A stretch of 64,000 bases of DNA, taken from NCBI GenBank assembly GCA_016868315.1, contig VGHE01000006.1, positions 128,797 through 192,796 of the forward strand, written 5' to 3'. The notes beneath the pieces were generated by a model. The model saw nothing but the letters and a program-made list of their open reading frames with translations. It did not search any database and had not been told where the DNA came from. A program made the translations under genes and the position numbers. Source of the DNA: Betaproteobacteria bacterium. GTDB taxonomy: Bacteria > Bdellovibrionota_B > Oligoflexia > Silvanigrellales > Silvanigrellaceae. Below, one piece after another: positions 60,894 through 64,000 of this stretch (positions are counted from its first letter, which is position 1; each line of letters opens with the position of its first letter).

Positions 60894-61571
60894 TTATTTT
60901 TTAGATTCAAATCCATCGACCGCAAAGGAGGCATCAAAAAACAATTTGTTTTGGTAGAGCCCTTTGACGCGCAAATCATTCACTCGAAGTAACTTTTTGT
61001 TATCTGATTCAACTGCAACAACAAAATCGATGATTTTTCTCAAGCTCACGTTGGAAACACGAAACTCAGCTCGCGTTGACTTATATTTATCCTTCAGAGG
61101 GCTTTCACGAACGAAATCTTTTTCGTTGGAGGGTTTGTCATTCTTGTTGTTACCGCTGATCTGCAATTCAAGAGATTTAGCCTTATCCTCGAGGAGCGTA
61201 AAAATCTGAGTCCCCTGGGTCGCATCCTCAATGCGGCGATCCAGCTCTTCAAATTTCTTCTTCGTGATCTCATACTCGACCCTTTTTACACGAAGCTTAT
61301 TTACAGCTAGAAACGACTCATCCAACCGTGCCTGCAATCCACTCAGCGCGCTCAGATAGAGAGCAATGAATCCTGTGACTAGAAGGATTGCAAAAAGAAT
61401 ACCTCCTGCTACTACAGCCGTGCGACCCTCCGGAGGAAGCTTAAAATAGCTATCCATGAAGTATTCAATGCGTTCATTTTGCTTGCCAAAAACAAACTCG
61501 CGCACGGGAAGCAGCCAGCGTGGAATGCCGTTCTGTGAACCATCTTGAAGTTCGGCAGCTTCGGTATTCAT
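60894..61571 (-). CDS. gspM: Type II secretion system protein GspM
   Basis: 225 residues. A cytoplasmic N-terminus with FMDSYFKLPPEGRT, a transmembrane helix (about 50-72, AVVAGGILFAILLVTGFIAL), a coiled-coil (about 75-130) and a small alpha-beta domain fit GspM, the PilO counterpart. The start overlaps nothing: the gspL stop is 1 base upstream, with GAGGTG 7 bases before the ATG. Follows gspL and precedes gspN. Confidence 0.88.
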   Translation of the reverse strand: MNTEAAELQDGSQNGIPRWLLPVREFVFGKQNERIEYFMDSYFKLPPEGRTAVVAGGILFAILLVTGFIALYLSALSGLQARLDESFLAVNKLRVKRVEYEITKKKFEELDRRIEDATQGTQIFTLLEDKAKSLELQISGNNKNDKPSNEKDFVRESPLKDKYKSTRAEFRVSNVSLRKIIDFVVAVESDNKKLLRVNDLRVKGLYQNKLFFDASFAVDGFESKK

Positions 61572-61572
61572 A

Positions 61573-63273
61573 TCAGTTCACCTCTTTAATGTTTGCACTG
61601 ATGCTGAACTTAACTTTATCAGAGCCCGGAATGCGTTCGGGGTCGTTCATTTTTATGCCCTGAAGACTCTGAATATTTTTGACCAGGGACTCAATTTTAT
61701 CTGCAGTCGCCAGATCGACCGTTTCACCTTCTATAGTCACTGCTCCTGTAGAGCGGACGTGAAAGTTGGTCAGATCCAACGTGATAGTTTTATCGATTCC
61801 CTCAGAAACATCTTTCAATACTTTCAGGGGCACAGCGCTCTTCATTCCGATGAAACTGTCAATAGCTATCTTCTTCTGCTTGGAGTCTTCATCCATGAGC
61901 TGAAAAGCTTTGTCTGAATAGCGTTTCAAACTCCAATTGCGCTCGGCTGAAATATTTTTCAAAGCTGCCGGCTCATCTCCCAAAGTGGTTCTAATCTCTT
62001 TTTGGAACTGCTTTTTGAGCGCTTCAATTTGATCTGTGTAGAGCCACCAACGCAAGCCATAGCTTCCCGCAAGGCAAAGCACGAGTCCTACTGTTAACAA
62101 TGTTATGTTTGAAATCTGTTTGAAGACGGCGTCGTAACTTCCAACGAGAGCCAGTTCGCCCTTTCGCAGGTTAATCTGCGACTGAGTCTTGTTCGGCACA
62201 CCCCGCAATGCGATAGCTAATGCCTGGGATAGAATCGGCGTCCGCTCTGCATCTCCATCGTCAATCATCAGCCGTTCAGCATCGAAGCTCAAAAGCTTGA
62301 TAGGTAGCTCTATTGAATCGTTCAGAAAGGGAACAATATTCCGAATACACGCTGTTCCACCAGTCACAAGGATTTGAGACGGTACCAGTCTCTCTTGCGC
62401 CTTGAAGGAATGGAGTGTGCGGATGATTTCCTTGACAAGGTCTGTCGCTGCCAAGCCCATTTGTTGCGCAACCAAGAACTCCTGCTCTCTGCCGGGCATG
62501 GGCTTCGCATCGGGCTTATATTCAAGGTAGCTGACAGTGTGCTTTAGGCGTTGTGCCTCGCCATACGTGACATCGAGTCCCTTGGCGAGCATTTCGGTAA
62601 TGTAACGACCACCCATCCGAATTGTACGAGCCGAGACAAACCTGTTGTTGTTCACAAGTATCATTGCTGTCTTCATGTGGCCGATATCGAGAATCAGCTT
62701 ACAATCCTCACCGTAGTCATGAATCGGCAGACGGTTTTCCTCGCTCACCTCAGTCTGCAGAGGGATTTCCGACTCCACGAACGGCATGATGTTCATAAAT
62801 GTCAGGTAGTCGACGTCGATTACTTTGGGTTCGAGTTCGAGTTCCTTCAGCGCATTAAGGAAGGCCTCGATGTTTTCCTTGCGACACATCGCAGACAGGA
62901 CACTTGTCGTGCCATTCACCGACTCTAGAACCTGTTGGTCGATGATGCTTTCCTCGAGGCTGAACGGCGCACTTGCCTCGAGCTCATTCTCGACAACAAG
63001 CGGAACGTCACGCTTTTTTACATTTTGAAAGCTGAACGTTCTAGTCGAGACCATCAACCCGTTCATGGCGGTGAAGATTCGGTCGACCTCAATCGAATTT
63101 TCATTAAATAGCTGACGAATCGCTGTGTACTCGACCAGCTCAGGATCCAGTCCCTCAATTTCAGGGACGGCGACTTCATAGAAGCGCTCCACCTTGTATG
63201 CATTGAAGGTGTGCGTAATCTCGAGCGCCTTGATGCTGTAGCTACCAAAATCGAGACCTAATATTTTTTGCAT
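61573..63273 (-). CDS. gspL: Type II secretion protein GspL, PilM-plus-PilN type
   Basis: 566 residues. The first 330 form a PilM-like actin fold with nucleotide blocks LGLDFGSYSIKALE (5-18), LILDIGHMKTAMIL (193-206) and LVTGGTACIR (312-321). An INLR motif (367-370) matching the INLLP tail of PilN follows, then a transmembrane helix (about 388-412) and a coiled-coil and alpha-beta domain, the PilN-like part. In T2SS, GspL links the GspE ATPase to the platform. Here the whole PilM-N pair is fused in one chain. It is divergent from the proline-rich protein. Confidence 0.9.
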   Translation of the reverse strand: MQKILGLDFGSYSIKALEITHTFNAYKVERFYEVAVPEIEGLDPELVEYTAIRQLFNENSIEVDRIFTAMNGLMVSTRTFSFQNVKKRDVPLVVENELEASAPFSLEESIIDQQVLESVNGTTSVLSAMCRKENIEAFLNALKELELEPKVIDVDYLTFMNIMPFVESEIPLQTEVSEENRLPIHDYGEDCKLILDIGHMKTAMILVNNNRFVSARTIRMGGRYITEMLAKGLDVTYGEAQRLKHTVSYLEYKPDAKPMPGREQEFLVAQQMGLAATDLVKEIIRTLHSFKAQERLVPSQILVTGGTACIRNIVPFLNDSIELPIKLLSFDAERLMIDDGDAERTPILSQALAIALRGVPNKTQSQINLRKGELALVGSYDAVFKQISNITLLTVGLVLCLAGSYGLRWWLYTDQIEALKKQFQKEIRTTLGDEPAALKNISAERNWSLKRYSDKAFQLMDEDSKQKKIAIDSFIGMKSAVPLKVLKDVSEGIDKTITLDLTNFHVRSTGAVTIEGETVDLATADKIESLVKNIQSLQGIKMNDPERIPGSDKVKFSISANIKEVN

Positions 63274-63474
63274 ATCGCTGCCTACCTCTGACCTGCGGAA
63301 CGAGCGTCATTCCGCTCACGCAGGTTGAATGGAAACTGACCGAGTCATTGTAACCGATCCAACCAGACCACCTCGATGCCAATTCAATGGCTGATCGAAT
63401 CCTCAGGTGACAAATCAACAACTCTGTCCAGGATTTCACATTGTCAATCAGACCGGCAACTTGCTACTCTGTTG

Positions 63475-63498
63475 CTGGCTCCTGGAGTGAGCCAGGAG
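63475..63498 (+). promoter_or_regulatory. Hairpin touching the ribosome binding site of the proline-rich gene
   Basis: CTGGCTC (63475-63481) and GAGCCAG (63489-63495) form a perfect 7-bp stem around CTGGAGT. The binding site AGGAG (63494-63498) shares two bases with the 3' arm, 11 bases before the ATG, so the stem could reduce translation. It may equally be incidental. Confidence 0.4.
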
Positions 63499-63509
63499 AA
63501 ACCGCAGCA

Positions 63510-64000
63510 ATGCATCGACAGCCCGAGCGACGAGAATCTGAAGAGCTCATTCTGCGGCGTATCGCTCGCCGACTCGACCGTTACCTTATTGAAATGGAAC
63601 GGAGCCTCCAACCGCCTCCCGAATCCATAACCGGCGAGACAACGGCAATACTTCCAATGCCCGGTCGCACAGCAGTGCCTGAATCCTCAATGCGCCCCCT
63701 GCAGAGCAAACTCTCAGTTCCGCCTGTCTCTAAAGAAGGGCCCGTGGGCATGGAATGGGATTTACCGCCATTGTCGGAGGCGGACGCCTCCGCGACCGCT
63801 GAACTCCCGGCTCCGCCTGCACCGCCGCCTGCGCCACCACCTGCGCCACCGGCTGCTCAAGCTGCACCAACACCACCGACTCCGCCTGCGGCGCCAAAGC
63901 CTCCCGCTCCGCCTGCGCCACCACCTGCGCCACCGGCTGCTCAAGCTGCACCAACACCGCCCACTCCGCCTGCGGCGCCAAAGCCTCCCGCTCCGCCTGC
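63510..64000 (+). CDS. Proline-rich repeat protein, 3' end outside the window
   Basis: An open frame of 163 codons from the ATG at 63510 (AGGAG upstream) to the window edge, without a stop. Residues 1-30 are charged and helical (ERRESEELILRRIARRLDRYL). Then a Pro/Ser/Gly linker leads, from about residue 100, to Pro-Ala-rich sequence with a 28-residue repeat containing APPPAPPAAQAAPTPPTP. No signal peptide or transmembrane segment is seen so far. It may be a cytoplasmic protein with a long flexible spacer before a further domain. Divergent from gspL across 236 bases. Confidence 0.75.
   Translation, partial: MHRQPERRESEELILRRIARRLDRYLIEMERSLQPPPESITGETTAILPMPGRTAVPESSMRPLQSKLSVPPVSKEGPVGMEWDLPPLSEADASATAELPAPPAPPPAPPPAPPAAQAAPTPPTPPAAPKPPAPPAPPPAPPAAQAAPTPPTPPAAPKPPAPP
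63822..64000 (+). repeat. 84-bp tandem repeat, at least two copies, continuing past the window
   Basis: The stretches 63822-63905 and 63906-63989 match with few differences over 84 bases (28 codons), and a third copy begins at 63990. The unit encodes Pro-Ala-rich residues with one AAQAA and one Lys. Near identity at DNA level suggests recent expansion. Confidence 0.88.

Noticed and set aside
1-64000. Frequent CTCGAG palindromes over the whole window
   Set aside because: They are conspicuous by eye, but CTC and GAG are favoured Leu and Glu codons, which can explain them. I did not count them; a count against a codon-shuffled control would decide.
1-64000. CRISPR arrays, insertion sequences, toxin-antitoxin pairs or phage genes
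   Set aside because: None seen. The only regular repeats are inside coding regions (pilQ tail, cytochrome duplication, proline-rich repeat).

Overview
This 64 kb window is a dense, plasmid-free stretch of a Gram-negative chromosome of roughly 50-55% GC (judged by eye). There are about 58 protein genes, one complete tRNA and the 3' part of another. There are no rRNA genes, CRISPR arrays, insertion sequences or phage genes, and no gene-free stretch longer than about 240 bases. Several features point to a delta-proteobacterial-grade lineage (Bdellovibrionota or Myxococcota-like): pilMNOPQ, an MglA-type polarity GTPase, a type II secretion set with a PilM-like GspL plus GspN, a 115-kDa-class NAD-glutamate dehydrogenase, and many small outer-membrane lipoproteins. 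No marker gene fixes the genus, so this is inference. Ribosome binding sites are usually clear AGGAG-type, and GTG and TTG starts are frequent. They were used to correct many start sites.

Layout. (1) 1-2.5 kb: end of tRNA-Asp with terminator, a large lipoprotein, tRNA-Trp and dut. (2) 2.6-8.9 kb: a small unknown protein, then the tightly packed type IV pilus operon pilM-N-O-P-Q. PilQ has an unusual Gly/Asn-rich C-terminal tail, and an Ig-like lipoprotein gene overlaps its end. (3) 9.1-12.6 kb: TPR protein-aroQ-manA-mglA operon. The MglA copy has lost residues needed for normal GTP hydrolysis. (4) 12.6-18.6 kb: tldD-tldE-hemW on the minus strand, divergent from aspS. (5) 18.7-28.1 kb: exported protein, triheme cytochrome lipoprotein with an internal duplication, fumarylacetoacetase coupled to an unknown protein, a Yej-type peptide importer lacking its ATPase, and a secreted trypsin-like protease. 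(6) 28.2-41.7 kb: nfeD-SPFH pair, yebC, fatty-acid beta-oxidation pair fadI-fadJ, lipoprotein, cyclophilin, thrS, Nudix, fabD-map, hsp20 with a structured leader, and a lipoprotein. (7) 41.8-53.3 kb: secreted nuclease/phosphatase, a small zinc-ribbon pair, FeS-type photolyase, KGG stress protein, glutamate dehydrogenase, AI-2E-family exporter, UbiD decarboxylase and tyrS. (8) 53.5-59.7 kb: a three-gene module (FliT-like helical protein, glycosyltransferase-TPR fusion, beta-grasp-like protein), then an outer-membrane barrel with a TPR lipoprotein and a Nit-family amidase. (9) 59.7-64 kb: gspL-gspM-gspN on the minus strand, divergent from a proline-rich repeat protein that runs off the window.

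Surface machinery dominates. Type IV pili (PilMNOPQ, MglA) and type II secretion (GspLMN) share an actin-like/PilN-like inner-membrane platform. Secreted enzymes and lipoproteins are plausible cargo or envelope partners. Peptide import, glutamate dehydrogenase, tyrosine breakdown and beta-oxidation suggest growth on amino acids, peptides and lipids. The best candidates for an undescribed system are the 53.5-56.9 kb glycosyltransferase module, the GTPase-altered MglA, and PilQ with its low-complexity tail plus coupled lipoprotein.
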